NCBI GenBank assembly: GCA_003550325.1
Contig: QKWP01000664.1
Location: forward strand, 119,581 to 183,580
DNA: 64,000 nt
Origin: Gigaspora rosea
Taxonomy: Eukaryota; Glomeromycota; Glomeromycetes; Diversisporales; Gigasporaceae
Direction: 5' to 3'
Notes under the pieces: model-generated
Databases searched by the model: none
What the model was told of the DNA's origin: nothing
The model's input: only the letters and a program-made list of their open reading frames with translations
Shown here: piece after piece, positions 32,338 to 45,735 of the stretch
Layout of the letters: each line of letters opens with the position of its first letter
How positions within the stretch are numbered: position 1 is the first letter of the stretch
Position numbers and translations under genes: made by a program

Positions 32338-34547
32338 ATGCCTACACCTATAAGCATTAGCCCAGATACTATCGATCTTGATGCATTTTATGCACAATAT
32401 ACTAGTAGATTTGGCATCTTTGTCTATGAAGATAACCCTGCTATAGCTAAACCTACTCCCCCCAATACTAAACCAACCCGATGCCTTTCAACTGTTTTAC
32501 GCGACCCCAACTTCAAAGTTACTCATTTTATCCCTGCCCTACTACATCCACTATTCAAACTTGTTTCTGCAGTAAATTCTATACCCACTTTATTACTAAA
32601 GATACTAATAACAAATATACAATTAATGAACACCTCGTCTCAACTTCTTCTGAAAAACAAACCAAAAAACTCGTTACTAGACTTTCCAAAACTACAGATA
32701 CTATTCCTTCCTCACCAATTAAAAAACATACCCCTTGCACACATGAATGCAAATAAACCCAGCTCTCAATCTACAGATCGCCCTTTTACAAACAGTCCAA
32801 AAAATATCGATCTACCAACAACACCACAATACCAACAAGTTGTAGACAATTTAGCATCCTATCCCGAATACACCCAATCTTCTTATGCATCTACTTTACA
32901 ATCCAATAATAACACCTCTACTTCTAATCAACCCAAAGTACATCCCAAACTTAATCCTACATTTGACTGGACCGCTAACTTTCTAATTTCTGAGGAAATG
33001 CAATCCAACAACAAGTTACAAACATCTTTCTCCTTCCAATTATTCGAATTTCTAAAAATCCACCTGTATAATTTCTATCCTGGAAGTACAATTAAACCCG
33101 AGACTAAAAATAATAAGCCTCTCAAAGCAAGCTTTCATTACATCATTCGCCTTATGGCAGGTAACCGACCAGACTTTTTAACAAACTATATTTGTCAAAC
33201 TAACCCCAATATCAATAAAGAAGCTACTATACAATAAAAAAACATAAAAACAAATTTAAAAAAATACTTCACAAATTCACAACTATTCTCTTTACACAAT
33301 TTAACTATGCAGAGATCTTTGCATCTTCTATTACTATCCCTCCTTACAAACCTGAAAACCGTCTACAATTTTGCTTAAACTTAGCTCGCTTACATTTATT
33401 TCTTTCTAACAATTACCAAGCTATTAACTACAACAAATTTGCTAAAGATCTCAATCTCAGTCCTACAGAATTTAAACTTTTTTCTAGTACAGTTTCTACA
33501 AATTTAAATGAAAGATATCTTACTATTAAATCTGATAAAAAATTCAATATTCAACTATTATTTAATATACCTCAATCACTTTTCCTTCAAAACTTTTCTA
33601 TTCCTTCTCTCCAAAACTCTTTAGACCATTTTAGTAAATGGTTCGAAGAATTCTTCCAAATCTATAACCGACAATTCACTGAACCACTTGAAAAGGAACA
33701 AACACGCAACTCTCTAAAACACCAAATTCGTCGACACTTCATTCGTTAATTAAGAAAACTCTTACCACCTCATATAAATCTACAATGCCCTTATAACTTT
33801 AAAGAAAGACGAGATGAGTGCTACCGGCACCTTAATTTTCATTTACTTACATGCAAACACTTAAACTGCCCTTATACTACAGACCACAAACATGATACTA
33901 ACAAGCTATTTCAAGATCTACTAAAACAATCATTTGAAACGTATCCTAAAGAAAACAAAAATTATGAAGAACTCCAAGTAGATTCAACAATATTCCATAT
34001 TGATGCCAAACATGAAGCTACTTTCAAAAAACCTATACCTACCAAACTCCTTGATAAACTTGCCAACGGAGCTGAAGAAGAGTTCTGTAAAAACAACTCC
34101 ACCTCTACATCTACCGGCCGCCGTAATCTTTTTTTTTACAAATACCTTACAGCTTATCAAAATACAGCCGCCCAAAATCACAATATTCTGCACTTAACTA
34201 AAGAGCAAGCAATTTTAACTATCACACACAACCTTGTAAACACAGACTTTTTAGCTAGAATTATTACATACTTTGATCTTTTTAAAGATAACCAAAAGCC
34301 TTCTTTTAAACAAATTGTTAAATATTACAAAAATTCTGCTTACTCCTCTGCAGAAAATATTCTAAATACAAAGTTCAATATCAATTTCCAAACCCCCTCT
34401 AATATTGAGAACTCCCTCTTTCTAAATAACACACAATCTAAACCCCAAACAACTTTAACTAATAACTCCTATATCTTTGAAAACACCTCCTCAACAATTC
34501 ACATTGATGATTCCCCTGCTACAAAAGAATTTCTCCCTTTTCAATAA
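32338..34547 (+). pseudogene. LINE ORF1, broken
   Basis: Starts MPTPISISPDTIDLDAFYAQ and is Pro/Ser/Thr/Asn-rich for the first 299 codons to a stop at 33235-33237. Coding then continues in another frame from the A-rich stretch 33228-33262 (FTQFNYAEIFASS, then RLQFCLNLARLHLF) to a TAA near 33748 (after RRHFIR), and beyond it in the same frame to 34547. The last third has a Cys/His cluster (CPYNFKERRDECYRHLNFHL, then CKHLNCP) that may be a nucleic-acid-binding zinc motif, as in many ORF1 proteins. The presumed role is an RNA-binding chaperone for the transposition particle. One frameshift and one nonsense codon separate it from a full-length protein of roughly 735 residues. Confidence 0.75.
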
Positions 34548-34591
34548 ATTGTTCTGTAGATAACATCGATGCAGCTGCCGCCTCCAAAATA

Positions 34592-37500
34592 ATGATGTCC
34601 TCTACTAGTTGTAGACCATTTTTGGAGAAGAATGATATAAGTAGACAGGCAGAAAAGCCTATTTATGCAGAGGACCAAGATAACGACGGCCAGACCCAAC
34701 AAACAGGGCAGACTATGGTATCCTGCGCAGCTGTGAGAACTGAGCATAAAACGGCGAGCGCTTCTACAGAACATAAACATACCTCAGATACCAATTCATC
34801 CCATCCTTCTGAGGTACAAACTTTACAAAACCTAAACCAAAACACCTCTACTATGTGCTACAATAGATTTCTTCGTTACTACAAACTACCAATCTTACTA
34901 CTATCTCAAACAATTGGATTCTTTTTACGATACATACATGATAACTACCCTCAGTACTATTCTCAACAATACATCAAAATATCTATTTATATAAACAAAA
35001 CAACAGATTACAAAGAAGCACATATATTCTTACCTGTTGATCCTACACCCTTATCTAATCACTCTCTTTTACGCTTTGAGGACTTGCTACTCAGTGACAA
35101 GATTCTACTCAAATCTTCACCTTCTAATCCTACAATCTTACCCCAATCCACTAATACACTGCTAACTCTAAATATAGCTACCCACAATGTTCAAGGATAC
35201 AACAACCCAGAGAAAAAACTTTTATGGGAAGAGTACTGTTCCAAAAATAACCTACATATCATTAGTATTACTGAAACAAAAATAGCTGACCTTCCATCTA
35301 ATCAATTTCTTAACACTTCTCAATTCTCATACTTTTGGTCGAACTCTCTTGAATCCAAAGAGGGAACTGGTATTATGATAAGCAATATTCTTCAACCTCA
35401 TGTTCATAATATTTTAAACCACCCAGGAGGGGCTATCGCCATAGACATATTTTTTAAACATGACTTCAAATTCAGAATTATTTCTGTTTACCTATCATCT
35501 ACAAACTCTACCACCAGAAACAAAACACAAAACAAGGTTATACAATGGTTACAACAAGTACTCCAGCACCAACTACACTCTATAATCTTAGGAGACTTTA
35601 ATGCCTCAATGCTCACTTCATTACCCTCTTCATCAAAATACCTACTTCTTAACCATCTTAATAAATCTAATATGTACGATCTTGCCTCATATACTAATAC
35701 ATTAGATCATACATGGAGTAGTAATAGATACAGTAGCCGAATTGACTATATCTGGGCAGCCCAACTAATAATTCCATATCTCACCACCTTCTACCTCGAT
35801 GATCCTTCATCATCTACTCATAGTGATCACCAAATACTTATAAGTCAATGGTCCTTTCCAACCTGCCAACAACCCAAACATAAACATCGTAATAAACGCC
35901 GCACTTTTAACTATAAGGCCATGACAACAGAAAAATGTGAAGACTTTACAAACCAAATCAACCATTATATCCAATATCACCATATTCCACTTAATACTAC
36001 AACAACTGAATCTCTTGAAAAAACATGGCACAAGATACAGATCAGTATAATTAACGCTGCCCTTTCCCACATTCCTAATCACAAATATACTATCCGTAAC
36101 TTTACTCATACTTTTATTCCAAAAGCTACCAATTTACACAAAGATCTCAAAAACATTAGCAAAATCATTTATCATACCAAAACAGCCCTTAAAAATAATA
36201 CACCTATATCACAATCTACATATGATCTCATTGATTACATTAATACTAAACATAACTTTCAAATCCCTCCACCCCCTCATCATCCAGATGAATTTTCAAA
36301 CTGGCTCAACTCTACCAAACCCTTTCTTAAAACCATATATCATGCACGAAACCTTGAAAACTCTCAACACTTATGCAATCATATTAGTCAAGCTATTCAA
36401 AGAAGACAAGAAAAGCTACTAACTCAACCTACTAAAATGATTAATAGTATCCTCAACAGACACAAAGACCCTGTACATTTTCACAATATTACTACTACTA
36501 ATCAAGTTATCACTGACCCTACACTCATTAAACAGCATATTTCACATCATTTTGAACAATGGACACATCACCAGCCATATAACCAAACCATTTTTGACCA
36601 ATACTGGTCACAAGAATACACTCCAATTTCAACTATCAACCCATCCTGGTATAATTCTATTCTACAACCTATTACACTAGAAGAAGTTCAAAACACAATC
36701 AGTCAACTTCCTAACAACAAAGCATGTGGTCCTTCGGGAATTAGCTATGAAATGTTGAAACATATAGGACCAAATATGCTCCAGGCAATAACATCACTAC
36801 TCAACTGATGTATCCAATCACAAAATATTCCCAAACAGTGGAAGGATAGCAGAATATACCCAATCTCCAAAAAGCCCCAATTTGACGGTAACCTCAACAA
36901 TACCCGACCAATTAGTCTCATAGAACATACCAAAAAACTTTATACAAAAATCTTAACTAATCGCTTAAACCAAACCTTATCTGAACACTCTATTCTCAAC
37001 CCTCACAATTACATTGCACTTCCTGGTAATAGTACCAATACCCCTATACATATACTCAATAACTTCATTGAACATGCATACTGCAACAAACAACAGCTTT
37101 GGCTCCTATCTCAGGATATGAGCAAGGCATATGATTCGGTCAATATAGATCTACTTAAACTATCTCTCAGGCGCCTCCAATTTCCTAATCAGCTCATTAA
37201 TATTCTTACTAATCTTCTACTCTTCCGATCCAACCAAGTTATAACTAATCTGGGACTATCTCCACGCTATCCAGTACAAGATGGAATTGATCAAGGAGAA
37301 ACAATAACACCACTTTTATGGAGAATATATTATGACCCTCTCATTAATAAAATCAAAACCAAATTTACTGGCTATACAATATCTTCTACATATACTTCTT
37401 CTATTCATCCAATACAAAGTCAAACTATACAAACATCAACTTCAGTTCTCGCATATATGGATGATACACTATGGATTGCTCCCTCTTCTGATCAGTTACA

Positions 37501-40284
37501 ACAAATACTTAATACTGCAGCTACATTTTATTCTATGGCACATATTCAAGTTAACCCTAGCAAATCCATCCTCCTATCTAACACTAAGTCCCAATCTTCC
37601 CTTCAATTCCTTAACTCTCCAATTCCAATCCAACCTTTACACACACCTTTCAAATTCTTAGGATGCTGGTTTACAGCTACTGCTAAATATTTTATACAAG
37701 CTAAACATATTACTCAAGAAATATTTCAACTTTTACAAATATTACGTCCTAAAAAGATTACAGACAAACAAGTCTGTTATATAATTAACAATGTCATCAC
37801 TCCAATCCTTGAAAACCGAATACACAATATTGTATTATCCAAATCACTATGCCTCAAACTTTTTTCTAAATATCTTATAATCGCAAAACATAAATCTCAT
37901 CTCTCATCAACTACACCAAATAGCACTATGTTAAATCATAATATCTATGGTATTAAAATATTTGGGACATCCAATTACAACATCACATCCCTAACCTTTT
38001 ACTACGAATTAATAATCCAGACCTCCTCGGTATTAGCACATACATACGTCTACAGGACCTACAAAACAATCTCTGGTCACCTATAAATATTTTACATCAC
38101 CCTAACCCCAAAATTGATGGTTCCAATAAAAACACAACAACTTGTAAAATTATTCACCTCCTTAACTATACTGGTTTATCTATTAATACCAACCCATACA
38201 ACTAAAAGCCCTTTACTTTACAATATCCCTACACTTCTCTTGAATCTATTCTTAATACCCACCCTCAGTACATACACTTCAAAAGACAACTCCGCTTCAA
38301 AAATATTATCTATCTTCAACAACTCACATCCTTTGACAATTCTACATTGCTAGAATGGAATCATATTTCATCTCGCACTAACCAACTATATACAGGTCGT
38401 AAACCGGGCTGGTTTACCACTCTTGAACAAATAATCCTATCTAACCCCACAACTCGCTCTATTTCCTCCTCCCTGCAACTACCACCTACAAATACTTTAT
38501 CCTTTACTACAGGTCATTTTCGCAGTAAATCTAAACCTTGGCTTATCACATACAATGAAAATACCCAAGACATTATTATAGGGAAAGCTCGCAAATTTAA
38601 TAATAGCACCAACACTATCAATATTACACACTGGACTATTCAAACAAATAGCCACAACTCCAATCTCTATCCAATACCTGAAACTATCTGTATGCCATGT
38701 ACAGGTTGTAGTTACAACACCAATCGAATTTCTGATCACTGTACTTTTGATATCTCTGCTACACTTTCTACCCAATTCAATAGAAGGAAGTGCTATTACA
38801 ATCCTCCTAACAAACTCAAAATTTATGCTAATTTTCTAGACTTGCTTTATTCTATAGCAGTTCGCAATACACAAAACACACCTCCTATCCCAATACTACC
38901 AATTCCTAACAACCCTATTCATGAAATCTTTATATCCAATACAGCCTCTAACTCCTTATACCAAATTGCATCCAATAACCAATCACTTAATTCACTCACC
39001 TTCTATACTGATGGTTCAGTTACTAATATTACTAATGAAAGATGCAAAATGAGTATTGGTTGGATCCAAACTCATGACAACTCTATTGTTCAATCATACT
39101 CTGCCCAAATACGATACTGGCCTTCCTCTTACAAAGCTGAGCTTATAGCTATTCTTTCTGCAATTTGTACATGCCCACGTAATAGTAAAATATCTATATA
39201 CACAGACTCCCAATCTATCATTTCCAAATTTCACAACTTATTCCATAAACCTCCTTCTCCTCACAAACAATATGCCTACAACTACTGGCCTATTTGGCAT
39301 ACCTTACTAAACCTTATTCAATCCTACAACCTTCAAATTACATTACACAAAGTACCTGCACACCAGGACTGTATATACAATAACCTTGCTGACAACCTCT
39401 CTAAAAACCCTAGTTCACACTCCGAAACGTACCTTACACTAAATTACAACAATATTTACAACCTATCATACTCTTTATCTTACAATAATGTAACTGTAGA
39501 GCAACCATCTCGCAAAGCAATTAAAAACATATGTAATGCACATACCATTGCAATGTGGTCTTCCCAACATCGTATGAACAATATTATACCTCTTTCACCT
39601 CAAATAGACTGGAATGCAACATGGCTTTACCTCAATAACAACTATAAACGTACCTATAACTACACCAACTCTCATCTCAACCAACCCAAATCCTTTAAAA
39701 TCAAAATTCTTCTTCAATTTCTTCCTATATTATCCCATCTACACAACCTTTATCCACTACACTATACATCAATTAATTGCATCAATTGCGATACACATGA
39801 GCACAATTTATATTGGCTTATCTGCCCCGATACAACTAATCTCCTACAGATTATACACAATTCTATCAAACAAATTATCACTTCACAAATTCTAGATATC
39901 ACTAATACCCAACTATATGACCTAAATAACCAACTTATACAACATTCATGCCTATCTTTTAACAATCACAACAACCTAACAGCCAACATTTATACAACTA
40001 TTCAAGGATTCATCCCAACTTTACTTATTAACACAATTTCTAATTTTACCTGCTCCTATAAGTTAGTATCAGATATCACTATAAAACTACTTCTCAAAAT
40101 ATCACAAAATATATATGAAAATCTATGGAAACCCTACTGTGCTAAACTATCTACCTATAAAAAACAACTTTCTAACACTCCTACTCCACAACCTACCTCT
40201 CACCCTTCTAACCAATCTGCTATACAACTACGCACCAGAATCTCTTATACTTATAGCTGCATATGCGGCCTCTCTGATCAATAA
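34592..40284 (+). pseudogene. LINE ORF2: endonuclease, reverse transcriptase, RNase H; broken
   Basis: First ATG at 34592. The endonuclease is seen as LTLNIATHNVQG, ISITETKIAD, IILGDFNAS, RIDYIWAA and THSDHQIL (about 35160-35830). The RT follows: NKACGPSGISYEML, a TGA at 36806-36808 where Trp is expected (same frame continues), then RPISLIEHTKKL, QDMSKAYDSV, GIDQGETITPLLW and AYMDDTLW (the catalytic YMDD, about 37454). A frameshift lies near 38000-38020 and a TAA at 38203-38205. RNase H shows FYTDGSVT, YKAELIAILSA, IYTDSQSI and LADNLSKN (about 38998-39405). A CxxC...H...C cluster (INCINCDTHEH) follows near 39775. The protein nicks target DNA and copies the element RNA in place. Three disruptions make this copy non-autonomous unless some are assembly errors. 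Confidence 0.9.
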
Positions 40285-40603
40285 CACACTAATAACCAAT
40301 GCCTTCCATTAGGATTAGCCTCACGTAAAATCTCTATTTGGTCTACTATGTGGACCTTATATAGCTCCCCTACTAATTCAATTTTAGATATACAAATCTA
40401 GGCAAGTTTTAACCACTCTAGTAGGTTTAGATTGCAGATAAATTAGTCTGAGTCTCATACTTGTTTAATAATTTGTGCATGGAGTAATTTTGTAATAATA
40501 TAAAATGTACCCAAAGCTGCCCCTGGAGGCACTTATACAAATTAATAAAAATTGAGACAAAACCTCAACTTAACACACAAAAAAAAAATATTGGTCAATT
40601 ATA

Positions 40604-41857
40604 AATTTTAGAAAAATAATAAAAAATAATATATTTTTATTAATAAAAAAAAAACTACAAAATATATTACAAAAGATACCACAAAAACGACTACACAAAT
40701 ACTATAAAAACACTACATAAACACTATAAATATACCACAAAACGGCATAGAGACACTGTAGAAATATCATCCTTTTATCTAAACATCTAATATGATCTAA
40801 CACCTCTAACTTTCCTATCCACTAAATTCCAACAACATACGAAACAATGAAAAAAGTGCCAAATATAGTATTACAAACTCAGCACCAACGATGAACATAT
40901 CCAAAAAAGCAAGACGCGATGGTCACCTATTCTGAGACTGAAAAGAATTAGTACTAGTACCGCATGAATACAACTGCATAAATAAAACATTAAAACAAAA
41001 AAAAAGAAAGAAACTAATACTTCGCTATACAAAGGAGAAACCCAAATGCCCAGTTAATGTGCCAGCAAGTGTTTCCAAACTGAAATACACCAATGACAGT
41101 AATATGCTAGCAACAAAAGAACACGAAAATAGACAACGCCACTGACGAAAAAGCTTTAGATAACATTCCAATAGCAAAAGTAACGACACCAATAACAAAA
41201 AAACTCTGGAAAATGCAAATGGGCGAAACTAACAACAAATATATAAACCCAAATATAAGCATTAGTACTAATTTAAAAAAAACAAAAAAAGAAGAAACAA
41301 AAAAAATCGTACCAGTAAAAACTGTTTAATCTCTGTCAAACTCCTAATCTTACAACAGTGTTTAGGTAAAGATAGTGGTTGGTAAAGATAGTAGTTGGTA
41401 AAAATGGTAGTTGGAAGAACCATAGATCTCTAGTTTTAATCTCTACTACCATGTTTAATGAAAAAAGTTCAAAAAAGTTAAATAAAAAATAAAAACTGAT
41501 CAAAAAAAAATTTTGTACTTATCTTATCATGAAAAAACAATCTAGATCTAATTTAGATCTAGATCCAGTAACAAACAAATTAATTAATGTACAGTATTAA
41601 AAAATAAATAAATATTAATACTATAATAATAAATAATAATAAGAATAAAAAACATATACAGAATAAAAAAAGAATTTAAATAAAAAATAAAAATTTAAAT
41701 AAAAAAAGTTAAAAAAATTAAAAAAATAATAATAAAAAAAAAAATTAAAAATAAATATGGAATAAAAAAAAAGAAAAATAAAAATTTTTAAAAAAAAATA
41801 AAAATATAAAAAACGGTAAAAGTTAAGAAAATAATAATTAATTAAATAATAAAAAAA
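40604..41857. other. Dispersed-repeat remnant, A-rich
   Basis: 40640-40770 has a short-period array (ACTATAAAAACACTACATAA) that is the reverse of 58246-58570. The rest is AT-rich with runs of A and no supported gene. Confidence 0.45.
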
Positions 41858-42285
41858 ACATATGCTTCGAAATTTATAAAAAAAAGCTTATTTTTTAAAA
41901 CCTTTAAAGCTAAATAATTTTTGATCTACTAGTCTATTTTAAATGATTTTACTATCAAACTGTTCATCTCTTTAAGACAATTCCAATGAGCTAAAAATCA
42001 TAAAAATCCAATCACAGGGTCATAAGAAAATGTGCTATCAAATAGATAACGCATCTGAAATTGGTTTGACATAGATCAAACCAATTTCAGATGCATCACC
42101 TATTTGATAGTACATTTTCTCATGACGCTGTGATTAGATTTTTGGGCTTGTTGGAATTGTTTCAAAAAGATGAACATTTTGGTAGTAAATTCATTTAAAA
42201 TGGACTAGTAGATCAAAAATTATATAGTTTTAAAGTTTTATAAAATAAGCTTTTTTTATAAATTCCAAAAATCGGAGCATATGTT
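41858..42285. mobile_element. Fold-back MITE, about 205 bp arms
   Basis: Left end AACATATGCTTCGAAATTTA, right end ...CGGAGCATATGTT. Mirroring continues nearly to the centre at about 42065 (CATCTGAAATTGGTTTGA / TCAAACCAATTTCAGATG). It lies in simple A-rich sequence. Confidence 0.8.
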
Positions 42286-43010
42286 AAATAAAAAAAATAA
42301 GAAATATAAAAAAAAGGGTTAAAAATTAAATAAATAAATCCGGAATAAAAAAAAAATAAAAATTTAAATAAACATAATAAAAAAAAAAATACATAAAAAT
42401 AAAAATTTTGTTTTTTAAAAAAAAAATAATGCTGAATATATCAATTAAACAAAAAAAATTTAAAATAAAAAAAATAAAATAATATAAATAAAATAAAAAT
42501 AAAAATAAAAAAAAGTAATAAAAATGTTAAAAAAAATTCAAAAAATAAAACAAAAAATATATTAATTAAAAAAAATGTTAAAAAGAAAAATAATAAATAC
42601 AGAATTAAAAAAAGAAAAAATGTGCTTGTCACCGGTGGTGACAGTAGCCAGATTAGGGTTAGGGTTAGATTTAGAGTTAGTAGAAGGTTTATTATATAAT
42701 AAAACACCTTAAGAAGCATTTTTAGCTAGAAAAAAATATTGGTTTCATAGGCACAATTTGATATTATTGCGATTTGTAATTTTTTGAATTTTTTTGTCAT
42801 ACCTAATCTAGCAATTTGATTGGCTCAGAACTGTAACCACGATTACAAATAGATCCGCCCTTAAAAAAAATAAAAATTTTAAATAAAAAAAAAGTTTAAT
42901 AAAAATATAAAAAAAACATGTTTGTTTATTTTTTATTTATCGGGTTGTTTTGTTTATTGTTTTTCTTCTTGTATTCTTACTTGCAGGTAAGTATCAGAAT
43001 TATAATTTTG
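42286..43010. other. A-rich low complexity with a MITE-like fragment
   Basis: 42286-42605 is nearly all A/T; the Phe/Leu minus ORF there is spurious. At about 42618-42870 lies a more complex segment with 'gtcaccggtggtgac', 'gattagggttagggttag' and 'caatttgattggctcag', probably a decayed MITE; its ends are not clear. Confidence 0.4.
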
Positions 43011-43039
43011 AAGATTATCGCAGATTATAATAGGCGGCA

Positions 43040-43395
43040 CCTATTATAATCTGTGAAGATTATACTTTCTAAAAATTTGCATAAATTTTTTGGCAAAAAA
43101 TCCATGAAAAACTGCAAAAAAACTAAATTTTAAAGATCTTTGCAATTTTTTAAACAAGATTTTGCACTTATTTGATAAATTTGAAAATTACTACAAATTA
43201 TTAATGTTTTTAATTTCCTGATTCTATTATAATCTGTGAATATTATACTTTTTTAAATATTTTCACATATTTTTGGCAAAAAATCTGTGAAGAACTGCAA
43301 AAATCTAAATTTTAAAGATCTTTGAAATTTTTTAAACAAAATTCTGCACTTATTTGATAAATTTGAACATTACCGCAGATTATTAATGTTTTTAT
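43040..43395. repeat. Two tandem units of about 180 bp
   Basis: 'tattataatctgtgaa(g/t)attatact', 'ttggcaaaaaatc(c/t)gtgaa', 'taaattttaaagatcttt' and 'gcacttatttgataaattt' occur in the same order twice (from about 43040 and 43222). Confidence 0.75.
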
Positions 43396-43555
43396 TTTTT
43401 TGATGAAATAGATAATATAAAATAATTATATACTAATGCTACATACATATATACATATATAATAGTTTTATTGTTTATATTAATTTAGCATTTAGTCATA
43501 TAGTATTATATTTAGTCAACTATTTAGACATTTAGTCGCATAGTATTTATTTAGT

Positions 43556-43821
43556 CAACTATTTAGACATTTAGGCAAATTTAGACTTTTGACATTTTGA
43601 AAAAAAGTAATACTATGTCGAAATATATTTAGATACTAATTGCCTAAATAGTTGACTAAATTAAGTATTTCGACTAACAACATTACATCAACTATTTAGA
43701 CATTTAGGCAAATTTAGACTTTTGACATTTTGAAAAAAAGTAATACTATGTCGAAATATATTTAGATACTAATTGCCTAAATAGTTGACTAAATTAAGTA
43801 TTTCGACTAACAACATTACAT
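43556..43821. repeat. Perfect tandem duplication, 133 bp unit
   Basis: The 133 bases 43556-43688 recur as 43689-43821, and I see no mismatch between them. Each unit also contains an internal inverted pair (CAACTATTTAGACATTTAGGCA / TGCCTAAATAGTTG). Identity in otherwise diverged DNA means the duplication is recent or is an assembly artefact. Confidence 0.9.
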
Positions 43822-45186
43822 ATGAATTTATATACTGTATATATCTATATATTAAAAAAATTGATGATCAATTGATTAATATGCCTGTTGTTATACAAAA
43901 GTAAACAACTTTATATCTATAATATTATATATTACATACTTATATGGGCTGATCGGACTTATTTTATGTAATATAAATATGAAACATAATAATGCTTCAA
44001 TACTAATATTGATACAACAATAACAACACAGCACCTCCTCATGAATAAGAATAACTAATACACAATATTTATTTATTTTTTTAAGAAAAAATTTGTAAAA
44101 ATCTTTTAAACATAAGTTCTATAACACTATTTTAAAATTTTAAGTATGCGAATAATAAATAATAATGTTTTTCATAGCAATTTTCGTCTGTTCTGTACCA
44201 AAACAAAAAAGCTATATTAGAGTTATTAAAAAAAGTATTAAACCAAAAAAAAGACAATTATTATATATATAGGTATAAAAAGTATGTATATATATATTTT
44301 TTTAAAGTATATTATTTTAAACTTGATGGTCAAAATGCATTACCTACTCATTACCAACTTATTATCAACTCATTACAAACTTATATTTTTCGAGTCTTCT
44401 TGAAAGAAAATCGATTTGTTGATCAGTAATTAAAATCTTATTGGCAAAAATATCACCTATATAGATCTAATTGGTACAAATTTTAGGTGAAACTCTTAAA
44501 CATTACTCAAATAAGTCCAATCAACCCATATGGTTTGTGCAATAGTTGTACTTTTCCAATTTCAAAGTAATTATTATAATACTTCATTAAGCAAAAATTA
44601 ATTAATGTCAGAATTTAACAACAGTCAAACCAAAAAAACTTTTTTAGTACTGCATTATTGATCATTCTTAAAATAATCTTGGATAAATTAAGGGAAGTCA
44701 TTGAGTAGAAAAGATGGATATAACACATATTAATAATCAAGTAATCAAAGATATAGTTTATTTATGCTAATAGTTGCTATTACTTTAGTTGTGTATGTCT
44801 TCTGACTACAATTTACAAAAATACTAAATTTTTAAAATATTTAAAACTTTACCTGTATTGATTGATTATTCAATATCAAAATTAATCTTTGTAAAATTTG
44901 GATGAAAAAAATGACTATTATATAAAGCATTACCTTTTTCATCAAATTTCTTATATATAGATGCTGTATTATATTTTTCTATATATTAAATCTTTGTTAA
45001 TTTAAACTTAGTAAAGCCTGTAAGAGTTTCTGTTTTATTATTAAGAAACTGTATTTTGAATAAAAAATTCAGTATTATATTAATAAGTATAACTGCTATT
45101 AGAGTAAAGTTGAATACTGCTACAAAATTATAACAAGTAACCAAATATTGTCTAAATTTCATGAGGTTTCACTTTTAAACCTGAAG
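43822..45186. other. AT-rich, nothing supported
   Basis: I find no exon, clear TIR or tandem structure here apart from short A/T runs and microsatellite-like 'tatata'. Confidence 0.3.
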
Positions 45187-45735
45187 CAAATAGACAATAA
45201 AAAAAATAATCAATTTTGTACAAATTGTAATTTTTTACAAATGTTTCATACACTTAATAGACAATAAATAATTCCTTATTAAAATTAATTAATAAATTAC
45301 TTCAACCTTTGTAGCAAAAAAACTTCATATTGTTTGAGCAATCAATTTTTTCAAAAAAACCTAATAGACTATAAAAAATAAATAGTTTTGTATAAATTGT
45401 AATTTTGTAACAAATCAGTTAAGCACTTATTAGACAAATCATTGTTTAGTTAAAATTAATTATTAAAGTACTTCAACCTTTGTTGCAAAAAAACTTTGAG
45501 TTATTTGAACAACTGATTTTCTCACAAAAAATTGAATATAGACTATAAAAAAATAACTATTTTGTATTATTTGTAATTTTATAACAAATTAGTTCATATA
45601 GTAGACAATAAATAATTCTTTGTTAAATTTAATTAAAAATTACTTCAACCTTTGTGGCAAAAACTTCCTATATTTTCTAACTTAATAAGCTTTTAACATC
45701 ATTTGAGTAATCAGTTTCCTCAAGAAAATTAATTA
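45187..45735. repeat. Three diverged tandem units of about 172-200 bp
   Basis: Each unit contains 'aatagactataaaaaataa', 'ttgtaattttntaacaaat', 'tagacaataaataattc' and 'acttcaacctttgtngcaaa' in that order, starting near 45187, 45363 and 45535. Non-coding. Confidence 0.7.

Larger units (their letters stand above)
32263..40586 (+). mobile_element. Non-LTR (LINE) retrotransposon with 17 bp target duplication
   Basis: AATATTGGTCAATTATA occurs at 32246-32262 and again at 40587-40603, right after an A-tail (about 40578-40588), so both insertion edges are defined. Between them are a 75-base leader, ORF1 (32338-34547), a 44-base spacer, ORF2 (34592-40284) and a 3' UTR of about 290 bases. ORF2 carries an APE-type endonuclease, reverse transcriptase and RNase H, the layout of I/Tad-type LINEs. 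The unbroken target duplication implies a fairly recent insertion, yet both ORFs contain stops or frameshifts. Confidence 0.92.

Noticed and set aside
42441..42719. 92-residue Phe/Leu-rich minus-strand ORF resembling a membrane protein
   Set aside because: It translates A-rich low-complexity DNA and has no start context or neighbouring exons.
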